This document shows positions 23,253 to 33,326 of a stretch of 64,000 nt of DNA, piece by piece. The position numbers and the translations under genes were made by a program. The DNA is from Semisulcospira habei (taxonomy: Eukaryota; Mollusca; Gastropoda; Semisulcospiridae). The notes beneath the pieces were generated by a model. The model searched no databases, was not told where the DNA came from, and was given only the letters and a program-made list of their open reading frames with translations. The DNA lies in the NCBI GenBank assembly GCA_036245525.1, contig BTPG01000008.1, positions 28,611,045 through 28,675,044 on the forward strand, given 5' to 3'. The first letter of the stretch is position 1. Every line of letters starts with the position of its first letter.

Positions 23253-23509
23253 TAGTGAGGGTTCGTTTGGAACGAACGATTACCGAGAACGAACAGGAGC
23301 GAAATGGCAGTTGATAATCAGCTTTTGCTGTAAGCATAAGCAACCCTCCAAACATCTGCAAGAGGCATAGAGACTCATGAGCCCGGAGGGCTCATGAGTC
23401 TCTATGCATCTCGCAGATGTTTGGAGTGGTGTCAATGCTTATGGTCCAAGAAGTGCCGGGACTTCGCTCTCATTCCTTGCTGCGAGTCGTTCGTTGGGCA
23501 ACCTCACTA
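23253..23509. mobile_element. O-type long-inverted-repeat element with an A-type core in its centre
   Basis: TAGTGAGG and GAACGAACGA at the left recur inverted at the right (TCGTTCGTT ... CCTCACTA). The centre (23346-23426) is an A-type palindrome with a distinct stem, CATAGAGACTCATGAGCCC / GGGCTCATGAGTCTCTATG. Confidence 0.72.
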
Positions 23510-24670
23510 ACAGCGCACAAATTAGTGCAGTCTGCTTTTCAGTACACTTTTGCATCCACTGACTTCTAACACATTTACTTTCAAATATACTGATCAACAA
23601 TTACAAAAGAAACGCGAATTTTTCACCACAGCGCTTTTCTTCGTAAATATGCTTTAATCCGGGTTATTTTGACTCATTTATTAGAAAATGTTATGAAGAG
23701 AGTGTGTTATGTCGTGCACAAATAGAATGTTTAGTCTTAAATATGGCACATCGATGACTTATGATGTCATCAGTGACACTACCATCACAGGATATTGAAA
23801 GTGAAATGGGGAGTATCTGAAGAGGACACGGCTGAAAGCCAACCAATGTGCAGTGTCACTAGGGTTCGTGTGCATGAAAATCCGGCCTGTTTGGTGTTGA
23901 CCTACTTTTCGTTTGACAAAGGCACCTAAATAATCAACATGAACTACAAACATGAAATCAAAACGTTCTTTATTTTTAGGTTATCGGCCATATTTACCTA
24001 ATCAAAGGGATATGTGTGTGTTCTTTATCTCTGTGTCAGTCACTGGAGCATAAAAAATTCACATTAAATCAAATAAGATTTATTAAGAAATTGATGTGCA
24101 CCGGAAGTTCTGGTTCTCTAATGAATTTTTCGAGTCAAATTTCGTTTGAGGCAGTTAATAACATCATAAGCAATTCACACAACTTGCGTGTTAAAACATA
24201 TCACAGTAAACTTGCTTCACAGAGTGAGTTCAGTTTTGCTTATTTTCACCACTAATGAAACCCTGTGTCCTCCAAGGTAGCCATGGGCGATAACTCATCC
24301 AGTTTTTGTGTGAAGGTAGCTCAGACAGTAGGCTGAACATTAGAAGTAAGCGACAAATAAAATGTTCTTGTTTTGCTGTCAGGGTGGCTCTTTGTTTGCG
24401 GGTACACTTACAGACACTTTTCGCGTTTTTAATGGAAGTCAGTTTCCATACCTCTTGCAGCACATCTTTTTCAGATGTATTACTCAGATTCGCCAAATTC
24501 CAGTCTCTGTACTGTCTAGTTTGATGACCCTGTGTCTGTTCATGTAGCGATGGTTGTTGGTGGTTTAGGTGTGTTCATGTGCTGTCAATTGTGAATTTGT
24601 ATTCTGTTCAGTATATATTTATACTTTGTTGCTGCTGTCTAACGATTTTTGTCTAGTTTGTCATTTTCTC
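23510..24670. other. Unrecognised sequence
   Basis: AT-rich sequence without a supported gene or repeat. Confidence 0.5.
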
Positions 24671-24683
24671 CTGCGTAGTACAG

Positions 24684-24742
24684 TTAGTTAGTTATTGGGG
24701 TTTAACGCCAAGCAGGCGACTAAGGCAATCTCATGGCGGTTG
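24684..24742 (-). mobile_element. Ultra-short LINE 3' stub (59 bp) with target-site duplication
   Basis: Flanked by ctgcgtagtacag (24671-24683) and ctgcatagtacag (24743-24755), a 13-bp duplication with one mismatch. It has the same sequence class as the 55-bp stub at 2277. Confidence 0.82.
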
Positions 24743-24968
24743 CTGCATAGTACAGCATGTAGAGAGTGCACCGCAGGGGGTTTGCGCAGTATTGATATTA
24801 TTATTATTACTATTATTATGCCTGAGACTAGCTGCGTAGGGTCTTCACCTTGCGATTTTAACTCACTCACGGTCGCGTATCCCGCCGAATGCGTCGCGTC
24901 CTGAATGTGTTATGGTGTACCACACGGCCAGCGCCGGGAGGGAGTGTTGAGGTTTAGTCTTGTTGTAG

Positions 24969-24969
<1 letters not shown>

Positions 24970-25030
<61 letters not shown>
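24970..25030. repeat. (CA)n microsatellite
   Basis: Uninterrupted CA repeat of about 60 bp. Confidence 0.97.
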
Positions 25031-25032
<2 letters not shown>

Positions 25033-25135
25033 CAGGCGCAGACAGTTCTCGCCACGTAATGCTGACGTCGCGAAGTGTCGGCCGGAAAGCCAAGTCGGTG
25101 CAAAGGTCACAAGCCGACCCAACGAATTCAACCCC

Positions 25136-25380
25136 GAGACGCACTACAGCAGGAGATGGATCGACCATGATAATTCAAGGGTGGTGCTAGATTTGGTTGG
25201 CGCCGTCAGGCGCCAAGCTAGCTCTACCCCTGAATTATCATGTCGTGGTAGTCGATCCATATCAGGCGCCAAGCTAAGCTGGCACTACCTTGAGTTATCA
25301 TGGTCGACCCATCTCCTGCAACGGTCGTTAGGTGGCACCTCCAGTCCAAAATAGAGGCCTTGGGGTTAAAAAGACTAACA
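25136..25380. mobile_element. B-type element with duplicated right arm
   Basis: One left arm (GGAGATGGATCGACCATGAT) is followed by two diverged right arms, each starting AGGCGCCAAGCTA, the second ending CGACCCATCTCC. The ends are diverged (GGGGTTAAAAAGACTAA). Confidence 0.78.
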
Positions 25381-25394
25381 CGTAAAATCAAGTC

Positions 25395-25500
25395 CACTCA
25401 GCCAGTTCAGGCCCACGACAGCCGCAGTGGGCGGCCCGCGCCGCACAGCCGTGCGCCGGTGGGTCCACTGCGGCCAATGCGGGCCCGAGGATTGTTGCTT
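25395..25500. repeat. D-type GC-rich inverted repeat
   Basis: CAGGCCCACGACAGCCGCAG and CTGCGGCCAATGCGGGCCCG are its arms. Related copies lie at 19280, 31067, 38060, 48569, 58870 and 61775. Confidence 0.65.
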
Positions 25501-25842
25501 ACTGGGAAGAGGACTAGCCTGTTTCTTATCAGTTTGCCGGCCGTGTAGCCTCTTTGATCTGGGGCTCTACAGAATCGATGCCGCTTGCTGATCAGTCGGA
25601 AGTCAATGGCCACTACCTAACTCAGTTTCGTGTGGCGCGTTCCCCAGGCATTTGGCCTCGTCAGTCCGAATTCTCTGTCGTTGATTTGGCGGCAAAAGCT
25701 CATATGTCCTTTTTGCGAAAAGTGAAATTTTCATTGTATAACAATCAGAACCTCGCTTTTCTCTAAAATGCACACACTGACCTTTCAGTCAAATAACGAC
25801 AGTTCTACTTTTGGAATAACTAACTCCTATTTTAAGCTGTAA

Positions 25843-26018
25843 TTAACCCATTTAGCCTAGAGTCCCTACAGCAGGAGATGGATTGACCAAGATAATTCAA
25901 AGGTAGTGCCAGATTAGCTTGGCGCTTTCAGGCACCAAACTAATCTGGCACTACCCTTGGATTATAATGGTCAATCCATCTCCTGCAACTGGTACATAGT
26001 CATTGGGCAACACCTCCA
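25843..26018. mobile_element. B-type TTAA element, right end replaced by a collagen-like exon
   Basis: TTAACCCATTTAGCC opens it and the hairpin is complete. Homology to other B elements stops at GGCAACACCTCCA; the expected 45-bp end up to TTAA is absent and the minus-strand exon starts there. Confidence 0.85.
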
Positions 26019-26127
26019 CACGGAAGTACGCATATTTCTGGTCCGTGACATAAGCCATTGTTCCAACCGGCATGTTGTAGGAAATCCTCAGCAGCGCATC
26101 CATGTTGGCAAAAACAGCGGCAGGACC
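26014..26127 (-). CDS. Probable collagen XV/XVIII NC1 trimerisation-segment exon, fused to a palindromic element
   Basis: On the minus strand, TGTTCTGTGTTCAG| opens a 38-codon phase-0 segment. It reads GPAAVFANMDALLRISYN and then MPVGTMAYVTDQKYAYFRVE. The pattern F-x2-M-x2-L...P-x-GT-x-AYV...Y-x-RV matches the trimerisation segment at the start of the NC1 region of collagens XV and XVIII, which in those proteins continues with GW. The likely donor is GTGGAG|gtgttg. Exactly from this GGAGGTGTTGCC on, the sequence is that of the B-type TTAA element (25843-26018), so the donor may be supplied by the element, or the exon may be truncated. I could not find endostatin-like exons further along this strand. 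Identification rests on a short segment. Confidence 0.6.
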
Positions 26128-26143
26128 CTGAACACAGAACAAC

Positions 26144-26194
<51 letters not shown>
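26144..26194. repeat. (AAT)n microsatellite
   Basis: About 50 bp of AAT between the collagen-like exon and the SINE head. Confidence 0.95.
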
Positions 26195-26195
<1 letters not shown>

Positions 26196-26196
<1 letters not shown>

Positions 26197-26593
26197 GGAC
26201 GGTCCGTGGCGCAGTGGTTAAGGCGCCTGCCACCAATGCCAAGGTGCGAGGTTCGAAGTGTCACCGTTAATTCGGGCGGACCGTCGGGGGTTCTTTCTCC
26301 GGGTACTCCGGTCCTTCCACCCCCCACCCATCCCCCCCCCCACCCCCCACACTTTGGTACCGGTTTCAGGCCACTTTACAAATTTCAAATACAAACGATC
26401 AAAAATCTCTGTAACTTCAGTAGCTGAACTGGCCCTTCGACTGTCTTGTACTGTGTTTGTCTTAAATGGCGTAAATCCGTGTCTGTTACGTGAGTGTGCG
26501 TGTTGGGTTTCAGTTCGCGGCGTTTTGAGTCGATTTGCCCAAAAATTGAGAAAAAGCGCCTATATAATAACGGTATTATTATTATTATTATTA
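26196..26593 (+). mobile_element. tRNA-derived SINE with L2-like tail
   Basis: The head carries a polymerase III A box (TGGCGCAGTGG, 26207-26217) and a B box (GGTTCGAAGTG, 26250-26260), spaced as in a tRNA gene. It is not a tRNA: no acceptor stem closes and the similarity stops after the B box. The body ends in a conserved CGCGGCGTTTTGAGTC...AAAAAGCGCCTATATAATAA motif and an ATT repeat, as in L2-type LINE tails, which suggests mobilisation by an L2-like reverse transcriptase. An (AAT)n array of about 50 bp lies just before it. Confidence 0.82.
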
Positions 26594-26702
26594 ACAAATA
26601 TATATATATAAAGCGCCATTGACTCAGTGTGTGCTTATGCAACTGCACACCGTTGCACATTTGCGCGCTGGTTTGTGACGGACCTTATGGCTCCATACAG
26701 CT

Positions 26703-26919
26703 TTTACCCTTTTAGTCCCGGATCCCTACAGCAGGAGATGGCTTGACCATGATAATTCAAGGGTAGTGCCAGATTAGCTTGGCGCCTGAAAGCGCCAAGC
26801 TAATCTGGCACTACCCTTGAATTATCATGGTCAAGCGGCCATCTCCTGCAACTGGTGCATAGTCATTAGGCAACACCTCCAAAATTTGAGAAATGGGACC
26901 TTGGGGCTAAAAGGGTTAA
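26703..26919. mobile_element. B-type TTAA element
   Basis: Complete hairpin with loop at GGCGCCTGAAAGCGCC. Right end GGGGCTAAAAGGGTTAA; the left end has TTTACCCTTTTAG. Confidence 0.88.
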
Positions 26920-26968
26920 ACACGTGCACTTCCTCCTGGAACACCAGAAGATATAGTATAAGCAAACG

Positions 26969-27185
26969 TTAACACATTCTACCCCAGGAGAAAAATCCTT
27001 TAATTTTGAAGTTGCCCTCTGAAGGACTGTATTACAATGCTAGAGACAAATCGAGCATGATAGTTCAAGGGTGGTGCCAGAATAGCTTGGCGCCTATGGG
27101 CGCCACTGAGATATTCTGGCACCACCCTTGAACTATAATGCTCAGTCCATGTCTTGCTGTGGTGTGTTGGGGCTCAATGAGTTAA
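26969..27185. mobile_element. C-type TTAA element, reverse orientation
   Basis: TTAACACATTCTACCCC and GGGCTCAATGAGTTAA bound it with TTAA on both sides. The loop has a small insertion (CACTGA). Confidence 0.88.
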
Positions 27186-27229
27186 ACATAAAATAACCCT
27201 AACTCATGTTTCTGCAACAGGCGGTCACT

Positions 27230-27300
27230 GTTCAGCCATGCCGCTCAGTAGAGAGCCGAGCCAAAACATCTCGGCTCTCTACTGAGCGGCATGGCTGAAC
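27230..27300. repeat. Perfect 31-bp-arm hairpin (I-type), single copy here
   Basis: Arms 27230-27260 and 27270-27300 (starting GTTCAGCCATGCCGCTCAGT) are exact complements around a 9-base loop CCAAAACAT. Confidence 0.95.
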
Positions 27301-27927
27301 TGCATGTGCCACGCTCACTAAAAAGTAAGATTTGTATTTAAAAAAAAAAAAAAAGTAAATCAAGTTCCTCGGCTGTCGCGCCGACCTTGTCTGACTGCAG
27401 ACTTCATGAATGGGTTTTTACCCCCGCCTGTTGGGCCAAAATGAGGCGCAAACTCGATACGCTGTGTCGAAGCCGTGGCACTCATAACTTAAAGCCCTGA
27501 AAACCTGGCAAAACGCTTAGCCTTTTTTTTTCCCCCCCTTCTTCTTTCGCTTCCAAAACCAAACTGACGCCGTGTGTGCTGGTACCCTAACCAAAAAGTA
27601 TAGAAAGAGACGCCTCAGTCAGTCTATAAGTTTTGCCGCCCTAAACTGACGCACTCCGACGGTTGTTTGGCTCTGACACGGCACTGCCGGAACCACTGAG
27701 TCCGGCAGTTGCAAGTCCTGCGACCGGTGCGGGCACCTCGGTACTGAACTCTTCCATGAACTTCAGTGAACTCGAGTCCAAACTTTCAATGTCCACTCAC
27801 TCTGACTTTTTCGGAGATTGACTGCCATCTGTAAATGCCTTACGTTAAGCCGGGCCGCGGCGGCAATTCCAAACTTTAGAAGTGTCACTTCAGTTCACAA
27901 CTATAAGTACCGGCATTTCAGTCCAAG

Positions 27928-28060
27928 TGAGATGGATCGATAATGATAATTCAAGGGTAGTAACTGATTAGCTTGGCGCCTCCTTCAGGCGCCAAGCTAA
28001 TCAGTCTGGCACTACTGACCCCGCTTGAATTATCGTTCTCGATCCAGGCATCTCCTGCTG
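27928..28060. repeat. Diverged B-type hairpin with small insertions
   Basis: GATGGATCGATAATGATAAT pairs with ATTATCGTTCTCGATCC. Relative to other copies it carries CAGT after TAAT and extra bases after GGCACTAC. Confidence 0.75.
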
Positions 28061-28154
28061 CAGTGCCGTTGGAGTTAAATGCCGAGTTCTAGTGCTAAAT
28101 TGGTCAGTGTTTCGCGGTGGAGCCGGGTAGAGGAAAGGCCGGATGGGGGTTTCA

Positions 28155-28222
28155 AACTTACAGTGGTTGCCTAGCTCCAGTCGATTCAGCAGAAGTGAAT
28201 CGTGTGAGACAACCAGTTTCGT
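28155..28222. repeat. E-type hairpin, diverged
   Basis: CAGTGGTTGCCTAGCTCCAG and GTGTGAGACAACCAGTTTCG are the outer arms. Confidence 0.55.
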
Positions 28223-28753
28223 TCAAAACCGATGACTCAAAATCGCACTGACTCCGCCGGCGGCGCCACGGCCGCTGAAATTGCGAACGCCAGTTACGAT
28301 CGTAGGTCGGTCATGTGCCGGGTAATTCTAACGAAGTTATACATGCGGGCTGGTCCGCTGCGATTTTGGACCTTAGACCCTGGAGCCGCAAGGCCGAAAG
28401 TCACTGACCAATTCGACTTGTCAGTTCAGTTCTACAAGCGGCGGCTTAGCTTACACGTTTTCATCCTCAGATCACTCACTTCAGTCTTTGTACTCAGTGT
28501 GGAAAGCAGGCGGCGGCAACACTGAACACTGATGATCCTGCTTAGTACAGTGCACCGTCTTGTAAGAGAGCGGATGGTGATTTTGGTCTTGTTTACCTTG
28601 GCACTAAGTGCACAGGAACGGAGCCGGCGGAGAGAATCGAAAATGTTCGGCCAAGAGTTTCGTGCCCCCTTACCGGTTTGGTCCCGAGCATCGTCAATAG
28701 GATATCATAGTGTAGTTGTGTAAACCCACTGACGCCGCCAAAGTGTCGGTCAG

Positions 28754-28820
28754 CAAGAGGCATTGATCCTCATGAGCCCCCGTGGCAACTGCGGGGGCTC
28801 ATGAGGATCTATGTCTCTTG
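28754..28820. repeat. A-type palindrome core
   Basis: CAAGAGGCATTGATCCTCAT pairs with ATGAGGATCTATGTCTCTTG. The loop is lengthened (GTGGCAACT). Confidence 0.88.
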
Positions 28821-28982
28821 CAGTTTGGATTGTGTTCGGCGCCTTTTCTCGGCAGTGACAGGCACTGCAGTAACTGACTATTCAATTAGTAGACCGTTGT
28901 TCAGTCGAAAATCAGAAATAGGTTTGAAGGGTTTCGACGAAAATAGTGTCCAATGCTCGGACAAATATATGCGATATTATAT

Positions 28983-29150
28983 TATATTGAGCAACATTTT
29001 GCTTGATATAGTGCGATACTGAACAGGCAGATGTGACTACGAGACGAATCAAAATGTCCGAGTCGAAGACGAGGACATTTAATTCGAGTCAAGTGATCAC
29101 ATCTGTCTGTTTATCGGCACTATATCAAACAAAACTGTTGCTCAATATAA
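28983..29150. repeat. M-type long hairpin (arms about 77 bp)
   Basis: TTATATTGAGCAACATTTTG and TTATCGGCACTATATCAAAC belong to opposite arms around GTCGAAGACGAG. Arms are imperfect, with a few substitutions and indels. Confidence 0.85.
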
Positions 29151-29255
29151 TTTATGTACCCAGTCCAAAACAAAACTATGCCTCGCGTCATTCATTTTAA
29201 GGTTGATTGCGGTGTTCAGACAAAACACATGAGTGGCAGACGGCCGCACATCGCT

Positions 29256-29763
29256 GTCGACTCAGCGCGTAGATTTCGATTGACTAGGAAGAGACATCAG
29301 TGCACTGATTGTATAACCGTGCGTGTTGCTGAGTAAATTCTACTTGTAACTATATCACACATAATTGCGGAAAATGCCAGCAGGTTTGTTTATTTTGTTC
29401 TTTTCTCAGGTTGCCGATCGCCAGTTGACATCTTGTCAATTTCACTTGTCAGTCAGTCCAACCCGACTCGCATGTTTCCTGGCGTCTTTTCTCCGTTCGT
29501 GTGTGTGAAGGATATACATTTCGAGCATGCATACACACTAAGAAGTATGTCATTACTACTACACATAAGGAAAGCGTTAATGTTGTAGTGTGAGCATATT
29601 TCGCGTTTCCGTTTTGAAAATCCAAGTATCAGCAAGATCCAGCCTTCTTGGTGCGCAAGGGATTTTGGGAAGGAAAGTATACCTAGAAATCTCATGAATA
29701 TTAATTTGCTTGTTATACAATATATCAATACATGTGTCAAAGAAGGGAAAACTTTGTGGACAT
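29256..29763. repeat. Dispersed repeat R3 copy 1 (about 500 bp)
   Basis: A block of about 500 bp is shared with 53921-54424 in the same orientation, with few differences. It contains CGATCGCCAGTTGACATC and GAGCATGCATACACACTAAG. No clear terminal repeat or open frame is present. This copy has 4-bp additions relative to the other one. Confidence 0.85.
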
Positions 29764-29855
29764 AATATAATATAATACAATATGCGATATCTTCATTTCA
29801 GTTTGTCAGTCCAGGCTTTTAATCCGGCACTGTTTTCCGGCGGCGTCGAAAAATG

Positions 29856-30192
29856 TGCAATAGGGCTCGGGAAGTTCCCCGCGTTGCCGCCTAGCAGCGC
29901 CGGCGCGTCAGCCGCCATTTTAAGGGGGTAGAATAGCCTTCAGATAGTAGCGAAATAGTGTTTCAACACGTTTTTCTTCATGTTTCTTTCTCTTCGGAAA
30001 CAAACAAAAACAGATTCTGATTATCGGTTTCCTAAGGTGTAAAACTTGCTGTTATTGTCTATTGAGCACGTCAGGACTTTCCTGACATTGTCCTGACAGC
30101 GATTTCCCTATGCCTGAGGGCCTTATTGCAAATCCTCTCAAGATGGCCGCCACGACTAACGTGATGACCTCATCTTCCCGAGCCCTATTGTC
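29856..30192. mobile_element. P-type candidate terminal-inverted-repeat element
   Basis: CAATAGGGCTCGGGAAG recurs as its complement CTTCCCGAGCCCTATTG. Inside, GCCGCCATTTTAA and TCAAGATGGCCGCC continue the inverted repeat. No target-site duplication was identified. Confidence 0.6.
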
Positions 30193-30656
30193 CGGAAATC
30201 GTATATTTTGTCGTCTGGGACATAACCAGCATCTAAATCCTGTGCTTGACTGCATGCGAGTCCCAAATGTATAGGCCTACCGCTATACTGACTCTGGCAG
30301 GCTAAGCCAGACTTGTATTACACCCAGTCTTCAGTCAGGGATGGGACGCCGTATTTGCGTTTTCAATCAAGATCCGCAGCGGCTGAGCCTTCAGTGATGT
30401 GGGGGCGGAAAGATCAAAGAGCATGCAGACTGACGAAGAAAAAGACGGAAAAAAAAAAAGAAAGAAGCCGGCGGCAGCGAGCCGGTTTTGGCCAGCAGCC
30501 GAGGAGACGAGTCAAACGGAAAATGTGCTGACTTTGTGAAACTACAATGGTCCTATGCCGCACCCGCGGGCCATCCCCGTCTGCACTTGACAGCGTAGAC
30601 TCCTCTCGAGCTCTTGCGGTCTATACTGAACTTGCAGCTGCAAGACTGAGTTGAAT

Positions 30657-30713
30657 CATAGATTTTCATGAGCCCTTGCTGTCGCAGGGGCTCATGAGAA
30701 TCTATGGCTCTTG
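30657..30713. repeat. A-type palindrome core
   Basis: CATAGATTTTCATGAGCCC pairs with GGGCTCATGAGAATCTATG. The outer left arm is separated by about 12 added bases. Confidence 0.82.
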
Positions 30714-31066
30714 CTGGCAGCACAGGTGTCTTGTAGACAAAGGAAGTCATTCATCATTTGCAAAAAGCGCGACTGAATTCGCATCAGCTTCTGCAGTCTC
30801 AATGGCTCATGAGAATCAGTCAGATTTACTTATAACTGGTTTCTTTTTTCTTCTTCTTAGTCAGTCTTTTTCAGACGGAACTGAGAAGACATCACCTGAA
30901 TTAGGACACATAGAGCCTCATTAAATCCAACAGCCGCAGGACCTCGTTGGAATTATGTATGCCGCTTCGTATTAGAGAAGTGTCTCGGCCCGTCAAACGG
31001 TGAAGATTCATATCGTGCGAAACTGTTCAGGGACCGTTAAGTGTGTGTGCAGGCAGTGTACGCAGT

Positions 31067-31165
31067 AGCAAAACGTCTTCGGGCTCGCGCACAGCCGTGC
31101 TGACAGCCGTGCGCGGGCCTACTACGGCGGTTGTTGGCCCGAGGACCGTTGCCTACTGGGTACCT
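31067..31165. repeat. D-type inverted repeat
   Basis: AAAACGTCTTCGGGCTCGCG and GTTGTTGGCCCGAGGACCGT are the arms. Confidence 0.6.
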
Positions 31166-31305
31166 TTCCCCCTACTTTACCACTGCCTTCGCTTGCATGT
31201 AATGTGCATGTTCTGCTGTGCAGTCAGTCAGTCACAGCTTGCACTCCCTGACTTCCTACATCTGAGGGGCGTTAGTGTAAATACATTGGCTGGATTTCGA
31301 CCTGA

Positions 31306-31369
31306 CAAGAGACATAGATTTTCATGAGCTCCTGCTGCGGCAGGGGCACGTGAAAATTTATGTCTCTTG
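31306..31369. repeat. A-type palindrome core with paired changes
   Basis: CAAGAGACATAGATTTTCAT pairs with GTGAAAATTTATGTCTCTTG. GACATA/TATGTC replaces the usual GGCATA/TATGCC on both arms. Confidence 0.88.
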
Positions 31370-31552
31370 CAGGAGGAAGGGTTGCTATTTAGGTACATCG
31401 CCATTGGACAATGCTGCAACATGTGAGCGTGCTGGCTGTGGTGTGTAATTTGTCCAGACCAAAAAGGTGACTGACAAGCATGTAAAATGCAGAGAATCAG
31501 TAACAAGTTCATGTTCCCCATGAAGAAAGAAGCACGCTTAGAAAAGACAGGT

Positions 31553-31765
31553 TTAACTCATTCAGCCCGGACACACCACGGCAAGACATGGATCGAACGT
31601 AATAGTTCAAGGGTGATGCCAAAATAGCTTGGCGCCTATGGGCGCCAAGCTATTCTGGCACCACCCTTGAACTATCACCCTCGATCTGTCTCCAGAGGTG
31701 TAATACAGTCTTCAAAGCGCAAATTAAAAATTTGGAGATTTCGGTCCTGGGACAGAATGTGTTAA
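31553..31765. mobile_element. C-type TTAA element
   Basis: TTAACTCATTCAGCCCGGAC and GGGACAGAATGTGTTAA bound it, with TTAA at both ends and a near-perfect hairpin. Confidence 0.9.
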
Positions 31766-32111
31766 CACAATTTATTAATTTTCGGGGTTTTATCAGAAAT
31801 ATTAATAAATTGTTTGAAAACTGTCTTTTTTTCAAATTAGACAAACAAGTATACAATTAATTACTTACAAGATTCAGTGTTGCGAACTTGTTTGTTTAAA
31901 ATATCAAAAAGTTTGACTTTGTCTTGTAACTGTCTTTGCTATTGTGCCTCTTCCTTCGTACTTCTTTGTGGCTAGCGGCCTGTACGTCTAACGCGTGATC
32001 TCCCGGCGTATGCTTCTGAAGAGAGAGACAGAGCGTTTCAGTGAATGTGCCACTGTTCAGTCCGCAGAAAATGCAGCGCGAAGCATACGTGTCACCTGAC
32101 ACTGCGGGGGA

Positions 32112-32113
<2 letters not shown>

Positions 32114-32188
<75 letters not shown>

Positions 32189-32211
32189 AGAGAGAGAGAG
32201 AGAGAGAGAGA
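32114..32211. repeat. (GA)n microsatellite beside a LINE-like tail
   Basis: About 95 bp of GA, then AATGATTCTTTATTTTAC, like the LINE tail at 40855, and then the gap. Confidence 0.92.
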
Positions 32212-32240
32212 ATGACAACGACAATGATTCTTTATTTTAC

Positions 32241-32740
32241 NNNNNNNNNNNNNNNNNNNNNNNNNNNNNNNNNNNNNNNNNNNNNNNNNNNNNNNNNNNN
32301 NNNNNNNNNNNNNNNNNNNNNNNNNNNNNNNNNNNNNNNNNNNNNNNNNNNNNNNNNNNNNNNNNNNNNNNNNNNNNNNNNNNNNNNNNNNNNNNNNNNN
32401 NNNNNNNNNNNNNNNNNNNNNNNNNNNNNNNNNNNNNNNNNNNNNNNNNNNNNNNNNNNNNNNNNNNNNNNNNNNNNNNNNNNNNNNNNNNNNNNNNNNN
32501 NNNNNNNNNNNNNNNNNNNNNNNNNNNNNNNNNNNNNNNNNNNNNNNNNNNNNNNNNNNNNNNNNNNNNNNNNNNNNNNNNNNNNNNNNNNNNNNNNNNN
32601 NNNNNNNNNNNNNNNNNNNNNNNNNNNNNNNNNNNNNNNNNNNNNNNNNNNNNNNNNNNNNNNNNNNNNNNNNNNNNNNNNNNNNNNNNNNNNNNNNNNN
32701 NNNNNNNNNNNNNNNNNNNNNNNNNNNNNNNNNNNNNNNN
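32241..32740. other. Assembly gap (500 N)
   Basis: Exactly 500 N, a placeholder length. The sequence resumes at 32741 inside the right half of an A-type element (AACAAAGATTTCAGCAACAC). Confidence 0.98.
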
Positions 32741-32832
32741 GCGTAAAATTAACAAAGATTTCAGCAACACAATCTGTGTCAACTGACAGTTTATCTAGAT
32801 TGCGGGTAGATTTCGTTATCAAACACTTCAAT

Positions 32833-33050
32833 ACAAAGGGAGGAAATTTGCAGATTAGATCCTCCCTTTGTCAACTTCCGTCACTCTCACAAACCAAAGC
32901 CCAGGCTGGTACAGTACACATACCAAGGGAAGTCACTCAATGCTTGACAAAGAGTTAGAACCCCTGATCAAGGGATCTAACTCTTTGTCCAACGCTGAGT
33001 GTTCTCCCTTGGTATTTCTTGGTATGTGTACTGTGACTTGCCTCTGCCTG
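32833..33050. repeat. J-type nested palindromes
   Basis: CAAAGGGAGGA / TCCTCCCTTTG lies next to a longer inverted repeat with arms from ACAGTACACATACCAAGGGA and GACAAAGAGTTAGA. Half of it recurs near 60330. Confidence 0.75.
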
Positions 33051-33261
33051 TGCCTATAGCTGGTAGTATGTTGAATAGAGATGTGTCACCGTATCAAGAC
33101 CAAGTTGTATTGTGACACAAAGACGGGGAGGTGGAACAGACCATAAACAAGCATTAGCACCTAGCCGATACCGCGCCAAGAGGACAGTAAAATAGTGGAC
33201 GTGCGATGACCTCCTTCAGAACTTTTGCACGGACGTGTATACAATGACAATGTAGTTCCAA

Positions 33262-33326
33262 CAAGAGCCATTGATCTTCATGAGCCCCCGCAGCTTGCGG
33301 GGGCTCATGAAGATCTATGATTCTTG
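33262..33326. repeat. A-type palindrome core
   Basis: TTGATCTTCATGAGCCCCCG pairs with GGGGGCTCATGAAGATCTAT. A second, very degenerate one follows at 33426-33483. Confidence 0.85.

Noticed and set aside
26201..26270. Candidate tRNA gene
   Set aside because: A and B boxes are present but no acceptor or T stem closes, and the unit continues into a SINE body with an L2-like tail.
28232..28525. 97-codon open frame on the plus strand
   Set aside because: It overlaps a degraded G-type hairpin and shows no known motif or conserved features.
32041..32958. Open frames spanning the first N run
   Set aside because: They contain about 167 undefined residues plus a GA-repeat translation; there is no evidence for a gene.
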